Origin: Paracerasibacillus soli
GTDB taxonomy: Bacteria; Bacillota; Bacilli; Bacillales; Amphibacillaceae
Direction: 5' to 3' (one strand)
Assembly: GCF_034006335.1 (NCBI RefSeq)
Contig: NZ_JAWDIQ010000002.1
Length of the DNA: 64,000 nt
This document shows positions 1-10,100 of the stretch, in pieces. Made by a program: the position numbers and the translations under genes. The number at the start of each line of letters is the position of its first letter. The stretch's first letter is position 1. The notes under the pieces are model-generated. The model was not told where the DNA came from and did no database searches. It saw nothing but the letters and a program-made list of their open reading frames with translations.

Positions 1-1478
1 CTTTATATCGTCAAAGCTCATAAATTCTACATCAAACGGCATGCCGCTTAAACTTTCCAAAATACCGTAATAAGAATAGCATTGTTTATACCAAATCGCA
101 TGGTGCACATGGTGACTCATCCACGTTCTTATTTTCCCCAGCTATTTAATATTGCTACTTTAAATGGCGCTTTATATGAACTCGTTTCCTTAGAATGATC
201 GTGAATTTCTCTAAATTCATTCGTTATTTCTTCCACACGTTTAACAAAGTCCGGAAAATCTAACGCTAAACTTAAATATCCACCATACCCCATCCGTTGA
301 ATTGGACTTCTTAAAATAGCCCTTCTCGCTTGCATCCAATTTCTGGTTTGCCTCTCCTACAGGGTCGCCACCCTCTTTAAAAGTATCAGGGAAAAAGTAA
401 GGTAAAAATCTTCCTTCCGTATATTTTACATGAGGAATATCAGAAATCATTCTAAGCGTTGTTCCATCACCAACTGATCCGACAACTGCATCTAGGCCAA
501 TATTTTTAAAATACTTGCCATAAGGTTCTGTTCCCGCCCAATGATCACCAAGGAACATCATTGCTTCCTTGCCATATTCATGGATTAAATCAACACATTC
601 CTTCGCAAGTTCACTCACGAACTGCTGCTGAAAATCCATCCAATCTAAAAATTCTTTACTTGGAGTGCGAAACGGTGAATTATAATAGCCTTGATCAACT
701 AAATCTTCTGGGCGCAACTTATAGCCTTTTACTTTTTCAAATTCTTGTAATGCTAAAGGACTAACTGTTGCACTATAACCGAACCAATCCACATACTTTT
801 CCATCGCCAAGTCGTTAAAGACTAATGTAAAGTTATAGAAAAAAAGTTGTAATACGAACAACATCTGTATCTGGATGGTCTTCAAGCCATGTTCGTAATT
901 TATTTAAAATATATTCTCGGGTTTCTGGATAGTGTGGATCATATGTCATATGGTGTTCCGTATCCCAATTATGTAATGTGGTTATACATATGAACAGGAT
1001 CCCATAGCTGCCAAGCAAGAAAACTTACTGTATAGCGATGCCATTTTTTAGCATTGTCAATCGTGACTTCTTTTGTTTCATCGTGATACGACCAATCTTC
1101 TGGGCTCACGACCTCCCCTGTAGTACGATTGATTACTTCCCACCATTCCTTTGGATCATGGTCTGTATCTGGCTTCACCTGTTGATCAAAGTATCCCTTC
1201 ATAATCGGAATGACGACCTTTTCTGTATGCGCTGTGACATGCTCTGACATGAGGTAAAAGTGCTGCAATTGATCAAGGTTAGCTTTTGCCCATTCCTGGT
1301 CACCGCGAGTGAAAAATAACTTCGAATATACCTTATCTGTCATCCCCATAATTTCTTTTGTTAATTTTGTACCATCAGAATCACGAACAGCATCCGCTCC
1401 CCACTGGTCGACAAGTCGGGAAATTTCCTTTTCCAAACCCTCCTCAGCTGGTAATGTCACTCTTCCTTTTTTAAGCAT
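1..1478 (-). pseudogene. GH112 galacto-N-biose/lacto-N-biose-type phosphorylase, frame-disrupted, cut by window edge
   Basis: Phosphorylase of family GH112, which splits beta-galactosyl disaccharides (Gal-beta-1,3-HexNAc, or Gal-beta-1,4-rhamnose in some members) with phosphate to give Gal-1-P in the cytoplasm. The start ATG at 1478 follows an AGGAGG site and the protein opens MLKKGRVTLPAEEGLEKEI. Family landmarks are GADAVRDSDGTKL near residue 30, WDPVHMYNH, and GDHWAGTEP followed by the conserved GLDAVVGSVGDGTTLR. The frame shifts near 1,000, 850, 330 and 140; joining the pieces gives one continuous family-like protein that runs off the left edge. At about 140 the break is repaired by one extra A in an A-run. 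It is the last visible gene of an operon with the ROK kinase and ABC importer. The GH101 genes nearby make galacto-N-biose the likeliest substrate (inference); a galactosyl-rhamnose substrate cannot be excluded. Confidence 0.85.
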
Positions 1479-1551
1479 AATATTTTCCTCCTGTAATCCA
1501 TGTATGATGTATCACTTTTATTCGTCCATTTCTCATGCCGTTATAATATCT

Positions 1552-2469
1552 TTAGTCATGAAATGTATCGAAAACTCTTAATCCGGCACCAATAATTCCT
1601 TGTTCATTTCCGAGTGTGCTAATTGCCATATGATCCAAAATATGCTTTTGTTCATCAAGCAAGTATGTCGCTAATTTTTCTTTAATATGATGCAATAAAG
1701 CAGGATTACGGGTCGCCACACTACCACCCATCATGATTTGATGTGGATCAAGTAAACTATTTATCATATAAACACCATGTGCAATCGATGTCGTAACCTC
1801 ATCTATTAAACTATCTGCTTTCGGATCACCTGCATAGTAGGCATCAAACACTTTTTTACTCGATATGGTTTGGTCCATGAACTGTTCTTTGCCAAACTTT
1901 TCTATTGCTGGACCACTTGCAACCTTTTCCAATCGTGCAAGCCCTTCTTCATGATGAGGTGCAAATACAGGAATAAGCCCCAATTCTCCAGCAAATCCTG
2001 CTCCTCTTATGAACTGACCGCCATTTATAATCGAGGTGGCAATCCCCGTACTAATCGTCAAATAGACAAATAGTTCGTCTTTTAATCCAGCTTCTTTCCA
2101 TTCCGCAAATGCCGCCATGTAAACATCATTATCCATTACAACCCGCTCTACATGAAAAACTTCTTGAATGCGTTGAACGAAGGGGAAATTATCCCAAGGC
2201 AAATTATTTTGATAGACGGCGATACCTTTTTCCCGATCAATTTTCCCTGGTACACCAGCCCCAATACCATAAATTTGGTCAAGCGGTATACTTGAATGGG
2301 TAAGTAGCTTATTTACTGAAGTTACAACACAATCAAACATCTTTTCTTTATCTGTTGGATCACTATCAATAATCACTTTCTGAATCAAATCTCCATGATG
2401 ATTCACAATGCCACTTGCGACAGTTGTGCCACCAACATCAATACCAATTGCATATTTCAAACTCGTCAC
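1552..2469 (-). CDS. ROK-family sugar kinase lacking the usual zinc motif
   Basis: Cytoplasmic ROK-fold sugar kinase of about 305 residues. The N-terminal ATP-binding loop is IGIDVGGTTVASG, and GAGVPGKID and MDNDVYMAAFAEW match the ROK core. The longest frame starts at a GTG at 2469 that sits too close to its AAAGGA site; a TTG at 2460 is an alternative. The stretch where ROK proteins normally carry GHxxx followed by a CxCGxxGCxE zinc site here reads GELGLIPVFAPHHEEGLARLE, with no cysteines and Leu in place of the His. The gene lies between an ABC importer and the GH112 phosphorylase in one operon, so phosphorylation of the amino sugar released by GH112 (GalNAc or GlcNAc) is a reasonable guess; glucokinase is the generic alternative. 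Confidence 0.8.
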   Translation of the reverse strand: MTSLKYAIGIDVGGTTVASGIVNHHGDLIQKVIIDSDPTDKEKMFDCVVTSVNKLLTHSSIPLDQIYGIGAGVPGKIDREKGIAVYQNNLPWDNFPFVQRIQEVFHVERVVMDNDVYMAAFAEWKEAGLKDELFVYLTISTGIATSIINGGQFIRGAGFAGELGLIPVFAPHHEEGLARLEKVASGPAIEKFGKEQFMDQTISSKKVFDAYYAGDPKADSLIDEVTTSIAHGVYMINSLLDPHQIMMGGSVATRNPALLHHIKEKLATYLLDEQKHILDHMAISTLGNEQGIIGAGLRVFDTFHD

Positions 2470-2543
2470 GTCCTTTCTAACACAAATTTAAAGGGAGGCT
2501 TGCTATCTATATTTTTAATGTGAACTGCGAAACTGTGGAACTA

Positions 2544-2711
2544 CTACACATATTTTCGATTGTAATTCCAAAGTAAGAACAACAATCCAGCAAGCCCGAT
2601 TAATTGCGTTAGTAAATGGATTTTCCCGATTGTTCTTTGTCCATTAATGATTAAAAACAGACAAAAGAAAAAGAAGACGACTTTTAAAATTCGTAACATA
2701 TTCTCTTTCAT
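2544..2711 (-). CDS. small two-helix membrane protein, DUF6903-like
   Basis: A 55-residue protein starting at ATG 2711, nine bases after a GGGAGG site; a longer in-frame reading to 2732 lacks that spacing. It has two hydrophobic stretches (VVFFFFCLFLII and LIGLAGLLFLLW) around a short NGQRTIGKIH loop and ends in basic NRKYV. Length, the GQRxIG loop and the position after a carbohydrate ABC permease recall the DUF6903 family, recognised from memory only. It sits between the MalG-type permease and the ROK kinase in the same orientation, so it is probably co-transcribed. Function is unknown; an accessory role at the membrane is a guess. Confidence 0.6.
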   Translation of the reverse strand: MKENMLRILKVVFFFFCLFLIINGQRTIGKIHLLTQLIGLAGLLFLLWNYNRKYV

Positions 2712-2760
2712 TTTTAAAATCCTCCCAGGCAAAAATTGTTCTTCATGTTTAATATCTGTT

Positions 2761-3642
2761 CTAACCTTTTACCCCACCAACCGTCATACCTTGTGTTAGA
2801 CGCTTTTGGACAATAATGTACAAAATTAATGTTGGCAACATTACGATTACCATACCTGCATACATCGGTCCGTAATTCACGGCTGCCCTTTCTGCCGCCA
2901 ATAAATTCAATAAACCAACTGGTAATGTTTTATTTGCACCTGGCATTAACGTTAAAGCCAAAATATATTCATTCCAAAATAGTAGAAAGTTAAATAGCAC
3001 AACGATAATAATACTTGGTGCGGCCATTGGAAGCATGATGGAAAACATCGTTCGATAATGACCAGCTCCATCAATACTTGCTGCTTCCTCAAAATCTGAT
3101 GGTAATGTTTCAAAATAACTAGATAATAGAAAAATCGTAAAAGGTAAAGCGGTAGATGCATAGATTAATGCAAGGATCATCCGATTATTTAAAAACAAGC
3201 CATCTCCAAAAATTGCTTTTACACCAGAGTCCCAACCAAGTAACATTAAGAATATCGGTACAGCTATGTAACTGACGTTAATAAATAATCCAGCCTTCAC
3301 AAATGAATTCAGAAACTTTCTTCCTCTAAATTCAAACCGCGACAAAACATAAGCTGCTGGTAAAGCGGTGATAAGTAAGAAGATTAAAGCTAGTGCTGTT
3401 ACAATAACAGAGTTTAATAAGTAGTCCCCCATATGTGCGTCAAAAAAGGCCTCTACAAAGTTTTGAAAGTAAAAACCGTCTGGTAACGCCCATGGACTCC
3501 CATAAAACTCCTTGTTTTCTTTGATTGATGCTAAGAACACCCAGGCTACCGGTATGATGATAGATATAGCCAATGCCAGAAGTGTTACATAAATAAATAT
3601 TTTATAAAGTGTTTCTGTACGTATCCCTTTGGACTTATTCAT
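2761..3642 (-). CDS. carbohydrate ABC transporter permease, MalG type
   Basis: Intact 293-residue inner component of an ABC sugar importer. Six membrane segments are apparent, beginning with LYKIFIYVTLLALAISIIIP. The permease EAA loop that contacts the ATPase is visible as FEEAASIDGAGHYRTMFSIMLP around residues 190-210, and the C-terminus ends in the common QGMTVGGVKG. A GGAGG-type site precedes the ATG at 3642. It follows the MalF-type partner by 14 bases. No ATPase gene lies in the operon, as is usual for this family, where a shared MsmX-type ATPase encoded elsewhere energises several importers. Substrate is inferred from context as a Gal-HexNAc disaccharide. Confidence 0.9.
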   Translation of the reverse strand: MNKSKGIRTETLYKIFIYVTLLALAISIIIPVAWVFLASIKENKEFYGSPWALPDGFYFQNFVEAFFDAHMGDYLLNSVIVTALALIFLLITALPAAYVLSRFEFRGRKFLNSFVKAGLFINVSYIAVPIFLMLLGWDSGVKAIFGDGLFLNNRMILALIYASTALPFTIFLLSSYFETLPSDFEEAASIDGAGHYRTMFSIMLPMAAPSIIIVVLFNFLLFWNEYILALTLMPGANKTLPVGLLNLLAAERAAVNYGPMYAGMVIVMLPTLILYIIVQKRLTQGMTVGGVKG

Positions 3643-3656
3643 TTTCTAAAGCCTCC

Positions 3657-4546
3657 TTAATACTCCAGTACATCACGCTTCGTAATGTAACTGACGATTC
3701 CAGCAAGTGCGAATGAGAATGTAAATATTACAACACCGATTGCCATTCCATAGCCATAAGTGGAGTTACCATAAGCTTGGGAATACATATATGAGAGGAA
3801 TACTTCCGTGGAACCATCTGGCCCTCCACCAGTCATCGCTTTCACGAGTAAAAAGCTTAAATTAATCGTACTTATAATATAGAAGGTCAATGTCGTACGT
3901 AAGTTATTCCAAATTAATGGTAGCGTGATGCTCGTAAATTGTTTCATTTTACCTGCTCCTTCTAAGGAGGCAGCTTCATAATAACTCTTTGGAATACTTG
4001 CCATACTTGACATATACATGACCATATAGTATCCAACTGCTTGCCACACCAATGCTCCCGCAACACTATAAATGACAATATCTTGGTTTCCTAGCCACAT
4101 TTGCTTGAGACTTTCTAAGCTAATCACTCCAAAAATACTATTTAGCAATCCACTAGCTGGATCATATACAGCTGAGAATATCCCCGCAATAACAACGATT
4201 GATAAAATGTTAGGGATGTAGAAAATAATACGGAAGAAGTTACTACCAAATATATTTTCTTTCGTTAAGATTGCCGCAAAGAAAACTGCGAGTACAATCG
4301 TAATTAATGCAACGAGAACAATTAATACGATTGAGTTTTGGAAGGATTGAATAAAGTTCATATCATTCCATAACACTTTAAAATTATCTAATCCGACAAA
4401 TTCCTTATTTTTTGAAAATCCGCCCAATTATAAAGTGACATTCGAAACACTTCAAAGGTCGGTAAAGCCATAAATATGGTGAATAAAATAATCGCTGGAG
4501 AAATACAGACGGCAATAAATACATTTCTTGATTTTGACTTACTCAA
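3657..4546 (-). pseudogene. carbohydrate ABC transporter permease, MalF type, one frameshift
   Basis: First permease of the importer, about 296 residues if the frame is restored. The long frame covers 3657-4427. Upstream of it the other frame reads SKSKSRNVFIAVCISPAI and then LYNW from a TTG at 4546 placed six bases after GAGGTG. Adding one G to the GGG run at about 4430 joins the two as LYNWGGFSKNKEFVGLDN, exactly what MalF-type permeases show. The EAA loop is YYEAASLEGAGKMKQFTSITLP. This is among the clearest cases in the window of a one-base homopolymer contraction. It pairs with the MalG-type gene 14 bases downstream and follows the binding-protein gene after a hairpin. Confidence 0.85.
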
Positions 4547-4569
4547 AGTTTTCACCTCTTTTATAAAGA

Positions 4570-4603
4570 TAAGGCGGCATTTTTATAAGAATTTGCCGCC
4601 TTA
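4570..4603 (-). terminator. intra-operon stem-loop after binding-protein gene
   Basis: A ten-base perfect stem TAAGGCGGCA/TGCCGCCTTA with a short AT-rich loop lies between the binding-protein stop (4631) and the first permease start (4546). Such hairpins commonly protect the upstream mRNA or partly terminate transcription, giving more binding protein than permease. Confidence 0.65.
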
Positions 4604-4630
4604 TAGTGTCAAATTACATGGTAGGGAAGC

Positions 4631-5987
4631 CTACTTCATAGCTGGTCTTAGCTTACCGCTCACTTCCTCAATGCTGTTTTGCCATTCTTCTACCGTAATT
4701 TTTCCACTCATCACACTATCAATCTTCTTGTACAGCTCATCACCAATGTTTGCTCCTGCTACAGGATCTGTTGATGCGAATGTTCCCATAGCTGGAAGTG
4801 CTCCTGCTTCATATACACTGTAGAACAATTGTTTTTGCTCATCTAATTTTTCTACAATCCCATCAATTGGCTGAACAGCTCCTGCTTCTAAGAAAATATC
4901 TGCTGCTTCATCTGAATACATAAATGTAAGGAAGTCTTTGGCAGCATCTTTATTTTGAGCTTCTGAAGGAATCCAAATTTGTTCAAAGAAAGTAAATGCA
5001 TAACGGTCTCCACCTTTTTCAAAAGCTGGAACAGCCATCATACCCCATTCAAACCCATCAGCACGTGGAGCCTCTGCCATTTCGTCAACAACCCAACTTC
5101 CGTTTGGCATAAATAATGCTTCATTATCAAGCACTAATTGTTGGTTTTTCGTAAAATCATTTGGATTAGCGTTTGCTACTGTATTTGGATGTACATATTC
5201 ACTTAGTTTTTCAATTGTTTCTAGTACTTTTGTAGCTTCTGCTGATTTCCAAATTCCTTCTTTATATGTCATTGCATCATTAAAGAAATCTTGGACCACC
5301 TGATGCATATAATAAAGAACGTACTAGCGTATCAAAGTATCCTGCAATTGGATAAGTGAAAAGTGAAATACCCTCTTCTGTTGCCTTATCCCCAAGTTCC
5401 CACATGTCATCCCATGTTTCAGGAACATCCCAACCTTTTTCTTCCAGCAATGCTGCATTATAGAATAGACCAGTCGGACTATAGAACATTGGTGCTAAGT
5501 ACATATCTCCATCTGCATATGGATTCGTTGCTAATGTATCTGTAAACCCGTCTAATAATTTATCTGCTACTTTTACTTCTTCACCAGATACATTCATATC
5601 AAGAATAGAAGTAAGATTTTCAATACCATTTTCTTTAATTAATGTTTCTGTTAAAGCTTCTTCACGGTCTGTTGCCAACAAGAAAACATCCGGATAATTT
5701 CCTGCCTGCATTTCTGGACGAATTACTTCTTCTATATTTTTAGCAATCGTCAAATCGACAGTGACATTTTCATGACTTGCTTCATAAGCCTTAATAATAT
5801 TTTCCCATACATCGGCACCATAAGCTGATTCTAGTGCAGCTAAGTGAAGGGTTACTTGCTCGTTTCCTCCATCAGCCTTGTCACCATCTTTTTTATTTGT
5901 ATTTCCGTCTTCCTCGTCACCGCCACATGCGGCTAAAGCGACAACTAATACTAGAGACAATGCTACTAACAAGTTTCTCAATTTCAT
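4631..5987 (-). pseudogene. extracellular sugar-binding lipoprotein of ABC importer, one frameshift
   Basis: Solute-binding protein (family 1) of about 450 residues. It starts at ATG 5987 after a GGGGG-type site and has a lipoprotein signal with lipobox LAAC near residue 20, followed by an acidic, Gly/Asn-rich linker. Typical regions are YPDVFLLATDREEAL, MFYSPTGLFYNAALLEEKGWDVPETWDDM and, in the second half, MPNGSWVVDEMAEAP. The frame breaks near 5,295 around GGTCCAAGATTTC; dropping one C restores YASGGQDFFNDAM. It leads the importer operon, facing the AraC-type regulator across a short region with a cre box. The expected ligand is the disaccharide cut by the GH112 enzyme (inference). Confidence 0.87.
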
Positions 5988-6039
5988 AATATGTGCCCCC
6001 TAAAAACTATTTTGTATTTCCATCTTAATCTTATAATTT

Positions 6040-6053
6040 ATAAAGCGCTTTCA
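6040..6053. promoter_or_regulatory. cre-like catabolite control box
   Basis: ATAAAGCGCTTTCA (minus strand TGAAAGCGCTTTAT) fits the CcpA operator consensus TGNAANCGNNNNCA closely. It lies about 55 bp upstream of the binding-protein start, in the divergent region shared with the AraC-type gene. Confidence 0.65.
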
Positions 6054-6146
6054 CAATAAACATATTGTTAGTTTTTTTATGTTTATTGCTTTTTGTTGAA
6101 GTAGTGGTTAAAATCAAAAGTAAAGTAGTAATTGGGAGGGAATGGT

Positions 6147-6983
6147 ATGGCATACGAAGTTTATAAAATGCAAGATGTTCCTGAAGCTCCACTTTCATTC
6201 GAACTATTATACATAACCCATTCGGAATATGATAAAGGTTGGCATAGTACAGCACATACCCATCACTTCACAGAACTTTTTTATATCGTGAAGGGCAAAG
6301 GAGCTTTCGTACTTCCAAACCATGAAGTACCTGTTAAAGCAAATGATTTAGTTATCATCAATCCGAATATTGAGCACACAGAAAGATCAAATTCCCAAGA
6401 TTCTCTAGAGTATATCGCATTAGGACTTGAAGGTATTTCTTTTTCCATTCCGCAAGAAAAAAAGCAAACACAAATAGGTTTATTTACTTACCAAGCTGAT
6501 AAAGATAGTATTCTATTTTTCCTTAATAAACTACTAAACGAAGTGCAGCATCGGCATCTCGATTACGAAGTTATTTGTCGCAATATTATAGAAATACTAA
6601 TTATTAAACTGCAGCGTGAGAAAAATATCATTGTCCAGCAAAAAAAATCTTATCGAATGAATCAATCAGTCGCATTAGTCAAACATTACATTTGTCAAAA
6701 TTTCCGCGACCCCATTACGCTTGATACGCTAGCAAGTGTAGGCAATATAAACAAATACTATTTAGCACATATATTTAAAGAAGAAATCGGCATCTCCCCT
6801 ATCGGGTATTTAAACCAAGTACGAATTAAAGAAGCACAAATACTATTAGAAACAACCGATTATACCATAGCAGAAATCGCCAGTTTCAACGGCTTCTCAT
6901 CCCAATCATTCTTTTCACAAGCATTCAAAAGAGAAACAAAACAAACACCATCCCAATACCGAATGAAACATGGAGACGGATGA
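6147..6983 (+). CDS. AraC-family transcriptional regulator with N-terminal cupin
   Basis: About 278 residues, starting at ATG 6147 seven bases after GGAGG; the in-frame TTG at 6132 has no site. The N-terminal half is an AraC cupin: HTHHFTELFYIVKGKGAF and VKANDLVIINPNIEHTE. The C-terminal half is the double HTH domain, with HYICQNFRDPITLDTLAS and YTIAEIASFNGFSSQSFFSQAFKRE. It diverges from the importer operon, so it probably activates it and perhaps the GH101 genes in response to a sugar. The last residues, MKHGDG, and the TGA stop are encoded by one degenerate and one good copy of the window's palindromic repeat, so the repeat has defined the C-terminus of this protein. Confidence 0.88.
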   Translation: MAYEVYKMQDVPEAPLSFELLYITHSEYDKGWHSTAHTHHFTELFYIVKGKGAFVLPNHEVPVKANDLVIINPNIEHTERSNSQDSLEYIALGLEGISFSIPQEKKQTQIGLFTYQADKDSILFFLNKLLNEVQHRHLDYEVICRNIIEILIIKLQREKNIIVQQKKSYRMNQSVALVKHYICQNFRDPITLDTLASVGNINKYYLAHIFKEEIGISPIGYLNQVRIKEAQILLETTDYTIAEIASFNGFSSQSFFSQAFKRETKQTPSQYRMKHGDG

Positions 6984-7008
6984 AACATGGGACGGTTCTC
7001 GTGTTTCA
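6981..7008 (+). repeat. palindromic repeat at the AraC-gene stop codon
   Basis: The motif starts TGAAACATGGGACGG and ends CGTGTTTCA; its first TGA is the stop codon of the AraC-type gene. Twelve or more copies occur in the window. A degenerate half copy, ATGAAACATGGAGACGG, lies just upstream inside the coding sequence. Confidence 0.85.
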
Positions 7009-7100
7009 TTTGGCGGACGCCTGGGATTCCTTACGTTCGCCACCGGAGATAAGAGTGACACTTCAATCAGTCCGGAACCTAAAGCTCGTTAACCGCAATA

Positions 7101-7146
7101 TAAAAAACACCCCCAAAGTTAGATTTTAGGTCTAACTTCGGGGGTG
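7101..7146 (-). terminator. rho-independent terminator of first GH101 gene
   Basis: The stem CACCCCCxAAGTTAGA pairs with TCTAACTTxGGGGGTG and is followed on the minus strand by a T-run (GTGTTTTTTAT). It lies 40 bp past the GH101 stop and may also terminate the convergent AraC-type gene. Confidence 0.85.
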
Positions 7147-7185
7147 CGTATCACGGATTTTACTGAATATTAGATTATCGTTTCG

Positions 7186-10100
7186 TTATATGTTCTGTTT
7201 CCTTCTTCTATTAGAAACTACAAACAGCACGAATGCTAAACTAATGAAAACAAATCCTAGTGCTAGCCAATTGAATATCGTTGTTGCTGTTTTTGGTAGT
7301 TCATTATCACTATCGGCAACTGCACCATCTTGATTTGTATCATCTTTATCTACATCTTCTGGGTTACCAGGTTCCGTAGGCTCTTCTTCCGACGATTCTT
7401 CCAATCCATCAATTGCAGACTGTAACGCGGCTATCGCGGCGGCCAAGATCTTCCTCGGTTTCTATCTTTTCAAGTGCCGATTCTGCAACTTTAATCGCTT
7501 CCTGCAATGCGGCAAATGAATCGGACGTGTACTTACCATCTTCATTTGAAATCGCCTTTGCTGTTTCGATTAGTTTTTCTAATTCTGATAAATCCAGCTC
7601 TGGTTCGCAGGCTCCTCTCCTGACGATTCTTCCAATCCATCAATTGCAGACTGCAACGCGGCTATCGCGGCTGCCAGATCTTCCTCGGTTTCAATTGTTT
7701 CAAGGGATGATTCTGCAACTTTAATCGCTTCTTGCAATGCGGCAAATGAATCGGACGTATACTTACCATCTTCATTCGAAATCGCCTTCGCTGTTTCGAT
7801 TAGCTTTTCTAATTCTGATAAATCCAGCTCTGGTTCCGCAGGCTCTTCTCCTGACGATTCTTCCAATCCATCAATTGCAGACTGCAATGCGGCTATTGCG
7901 GCTACTAAATCTTCTTCGGTTTCGATTGTTTCAAGGGCTGATTCCGCAACTTTAATCGCTTCTTGTAATGCGACAAATGAATCGGACGTATACTTACCAT
8001 CTTCATTCGAAATTCCCTTCGCTGTTTCGATTAGTTTTTCTAATTCTGATAAATCCAGCTTGGTTTCGTAGGCTCCTCTCCTGGCGATTCTTCCAATCCA
8101 TCAAGCGCAGACTGTAACGCGGCTATTGCGGCTACTAAATCTTCCTCGGTTTCGATTGTTTCAAGGGCTGATTCTGCAACCTTAATCGCTTCTTGTAATG
8201 CGGCAAATGAATCGGACGTGTACTTACCATCCTCATTCGAAATCGCCTTCGCTGTTTCGATTAGTTTTTCTAATTCTGATAAATCTAGCTCTGGTTCTGG
8301 TTCTGTAGGAATTTGTGTTTCGATTCTAAGGTTATCTAAAATAAATATTCCATCACCAGTATGCATATTTAATTGTGTTCCATCACTAAATATCCCAATA
8401 TAAGTTTGGCCATTTTCGGATCCCGTAATGGTAAACTCTGCAGTTTTTGTATCTGTTGAATCAGGTAGCAGTTCATTGACGCTTAGTCCTTCCACATCGT
8501 CAATATTTCTAGCGTCAATTTCCTGATCTCCAGAAATGAAACGATATGATCCTACTGTAGTTGGTAGTCGAATGACACTTTATAAGTAACACCTGGTTCA
8601 AAACGGAAATGTTGTGGAATTGTACGATATAATAATCCTGCATTCCCAGTGTTTACCTTTATGGACCAGTTGCCATCTATGACGTCATCCACTAATTTAG
8701 CATCTGCCCATCCCTTTTGGGTATATGGCGCATTTTTTTCGGACAAGTGTATGCGATTATCTTCAACACCCTCTGTATTTCCAATTACAAATGGGTAAAT
8801 ACCTTGCACTACAGATTCAAAATCTTGTTCGAAAACAGTTGGAGATACATCGTTGTACAATGTCTTTTGAACAACACGAATGTCGTCAAACATTGTTTTT
8901 CCCTCTCCTGCTTCACGGCTAAGTGTTAACGTAGCTGTATCACTTTTAGCGGTAAAGCTCACTTGCATCCGTTGCATTTTACTGTTATCCCCATTATTAG
9001 TAGCATGAGAATCCGCCTTCACATAGTTCTTTTGTAAACTACGTAAAGTATAATTACTTACGTCTATTTCTTCACCTTTAATTTCAATAGAAGCCCTAAC
9101 ATCACTTCTGGTTTTCGACATATACTTCCGCAACATAGTCTTTTCCAGGTTCTAAGTCGGTAATTGCTCGGGAAACAGCCGTATCTTTTGATGGGCTATC
9201 CAAATTCAAGTAGTAATCACCACTACTTAAGTTACGTGCATTTCCAGTTTGACTTGTTCTTTCAACTGTTACAGATTCATCATCACCAGTAACAGTCGTT
9301 TTATCATCTTCTATTGTACCGGAATTAAATCCTGTGTCATAAACATGAGCATTTGTGCTCCACTCATCTACTTGCACTCCTTTATCTTCACCCGCCTCTA
9401 CGACATAAGGAGTTGCAGCATCGGCTTTCAAGGTAACTTCATTATTCACAACATTAACTTCTTGCATGTCCGTTCTACCTTGATCTGTTAACTTATAGAC
9501 TTTCACGCTTGATAACTCTTTAAAATCTTCTGGAAGCGTCCAAGTCGTTGTACCACCCTCTAAATTCCAGTGATATAATTTTTCAGCTTTAGGCGTTGGA
9601 TTTTCAAAGTCTTGTTCTACCCAAGGTAATAAATACGTATGTTCATCTAGTACTTTATTACCATTAAGCGTGATGATTCGTTCTCTTGTATTATCTTTTC
9701 TCGTCACAACGACGACGTCATCATTACTTGGATCTTTTAATTTAATTTCCTTTTCCAAGTTAGTTTTGGTATTGTCACCTTCTACTGTTGTCCAGTTCGT
9801 AACATGATATTTTTGTAAAAATTTAGTTGGTATGTTTGTGTCGAATGTTCTATTAATAAAATTGTCAAAGTTTTTATCGGATTGCCATCCTTCAAACCCA
9901 CCTAATTCAAAACCACCAAGCAATGGATGGTCAGCAGTTCCACCAACTTCTGGCCAGTTCAATACGAAAGAATCTTTTTGGTGATTACTAATAAAACGTA
10001 GTACTTCTGAGTTAATGCCTTTACTTTCTGCACCACCATAATTTTTATCAGTAGCCCAATGCTGCCATGTCGAGTGATTTGGCATTGCCGTACCAAATTC

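Larger units (their letters stand above)
6981..7420. repeat. long direct repeat, copy 1 (partner at 12969-13408)
   Basis: About 440 bp nearly identical to 12969-13408, offset 5988 bp, with only scattered substitutions. It spans the palindromic repeat, a non-coding stretch with a TGGCGGACG/CGTTCGCCA hairpin, the terminator and the 3' end of the GH101 gene including its cell-wall anchor. Recent duplication or gene conversion is the simplest explanation. Confidence 0.85.
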
